Origin: Chrysophaeum taylorii
Lineage: Eukaryota > Sar > Pelagophyceae > Pelagomonadales > Pelagomonadaceae
NCBI GenBank assembly: GCA_029834535.1
Contig: JAQMWT010000044.1
Coordinates: 62,001 to 126,000, forward strand
Direction: 5' to 3'
Length of the DNA: 64,000 bases
Shown: piece by piece, positions 63,138 to 64,000 of the stretch
How positions within the stretch are numbered: position 1 is the stretch's first letter
Layout of the letters: each line of letters starts with the position of its first letter
The notes under the pieces: generated by a model
Databases searched by the model: none
The model's input: the letters and a program-made list of their open reading frames with translations, nothing else
Told to the model about the DNA's origin: nothing
Translations under genes and position numbers: made by a program

Positions 63138-64000
63138 GGGAAAAGTTTCCAACCACTATATAACTTTGGTCACCGTAAACCCTCAACAAGTTTGGTCAAT
63201 CTTTATCTTTTGGTTGACTAAACTTGCACTCTTAGAGAGCAAACATAACAAGGGCCGCCGTGATCAAGCTTTCAGCGGTTCTGCATGTCGTCGCGCTGTG
63301 GTGGTGACTCCGGAGCGTCCTTCGACTTCGAAACGAAGACGGTATCGATGGGGGTTTCGTCGTCGCTCGGGTCGCGTGGTGGTGGTGTTAAACACGCCGA
63401 CGTCGGTTGACCACGACGCCGAGAAAGAAAAACACAGAAGTCGCGCGCCCACCAGAGGGTAAGAAGGTAAACGACCATGAGAGATCGCCGAGTACGCTGT
63501 CGCAGCTCAGAGCGCGCTTTAAAAAATACGAGGGTAGTCCACTTTACTCGATCTAATAACCAAGAGATGCTAAGTTCAGCACGTCTGTGTTCTCGAGGCC
63601 GACTTGCAGCAGCATCTGATGTTCGACACGGGCGGCAAGTTTTTAGACGGCGCGTACAACAACAACAACAACAACATGCTTAACAACATCGCGACAGCGC
63701 TGTCGTTCAAGTGATATATGCAAGGTGCAGCTTTTACGTGCGTGCTGCTCGTCGTGATGTGCGAGTAGACAATACCGTGACGTGTGTTGTTGTAAAAGGC
63801 ACGCCTGCTCTCGGAACCTTCGTGCGGACAAAAAAAAAGATCCAGCTATCGCGCGAAGAAAATCACGAGGCCGTGTCGGTCCTCATCAAGGGCTGCTTTA
63901 TGGAGGGCAAGTCAGGCGGCGGCTCTTCTTTCTCGGCATATATGCGTTTGATGGACATCTGCAGCAATGTCATCCGCTATTAAAGGCACGAGATGACGAA
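63138..64000 (+). mobile_element. TIR transposon with GACCAAACTT repeats, copy 2 (cut by window end)
   Basis: This starts GGGAAAAGTTTCCAACCA and follows copy 1 (44108 onward) through TAAACTTGCACTCTTAGAGA and GATCAAGCTTTCAGCGG to the window end. It has small insertions and deletions but no retroposon at the GTCAGGCGG site (63911-63919), giving the empty-site allele for 44887-45187. Confidence 0.8.

Overview
The window is eukaryotic nuclear DNA, GC-rich and dense with transposable elements. Genes are short, mostly single-exon and on both strands. Homologues of thiamine pyrophosphokinase, an ER mid-SUN protein, BAP31, a PP2A B'' subunit, a Na+/Ca2+-K+ exchanger with EF hands, a NACHT-WD40 receptor and the ciliary protein CYB5D1 suggest a flagellated single-celled alga or related protist. 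A stramenopile or haptophyte is my guess from gene style; the sequence does not prove it.

Layout. 0-9 kb is an ordinary gene cluster: thiamine pyrophosphokinase (-), SUN-domain membrane protein (+), WW-domain protein (+), a degenerate bromodomain protein (-) and BAP31-like ER protein (-). 9-18 kb is mobile DNA: a decayed element with GCGGATGCGGAC subterminal repeats (9.0-12.05 kb), an orphan coding fragment, and a hAT element with an 18-bp terminal inverted repeat and 8-bp target duplication (12.37-15.73 kb), followed by 3 kb of unrecognised sequence. 18.7-25.8 kb holds a directly duplicated segment flanking a hypothetical gene and CYB5D1, then the PP2A B'' gene. 26.6-31.4 kb is a second, longer hAT copy. 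31.7-35.2 kb is decayed coding-like sequence without a recognised family.

35.3-51.3 kb is a large inverted structure: two Ty1/copia-type retrotransposons in opposite orientation, with unusually short LTRs (about 75-80 bp), flank a segment carrying the EF-hand cation exchanger and a 2.5-kb TIR transposon rich in GACCAAACTT subterminal repeats. 51.3-54.3 kb has no recognised gene. 54.5-58.7 kb encodes a NACHT-WD40 STAND receptor with 14 nearly identical 46-residue WD repeats that vary at only a few positions. 58.7-63.1 kb has a 41-bp satellite and otherwise unrecognised sequence; a second copy of the TIR transposon starts at 63138 and leaves the window.

The genes do not form a pathway. The main points are the repeat architecture of the NACHT-WD40 receptor and a family of SINE/LINE-like insertions ending in (TTAG)n. 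The two hAT copies and the two TIR-element copies supply matching empty sites, so four insertions can be read directly with their target duplications.
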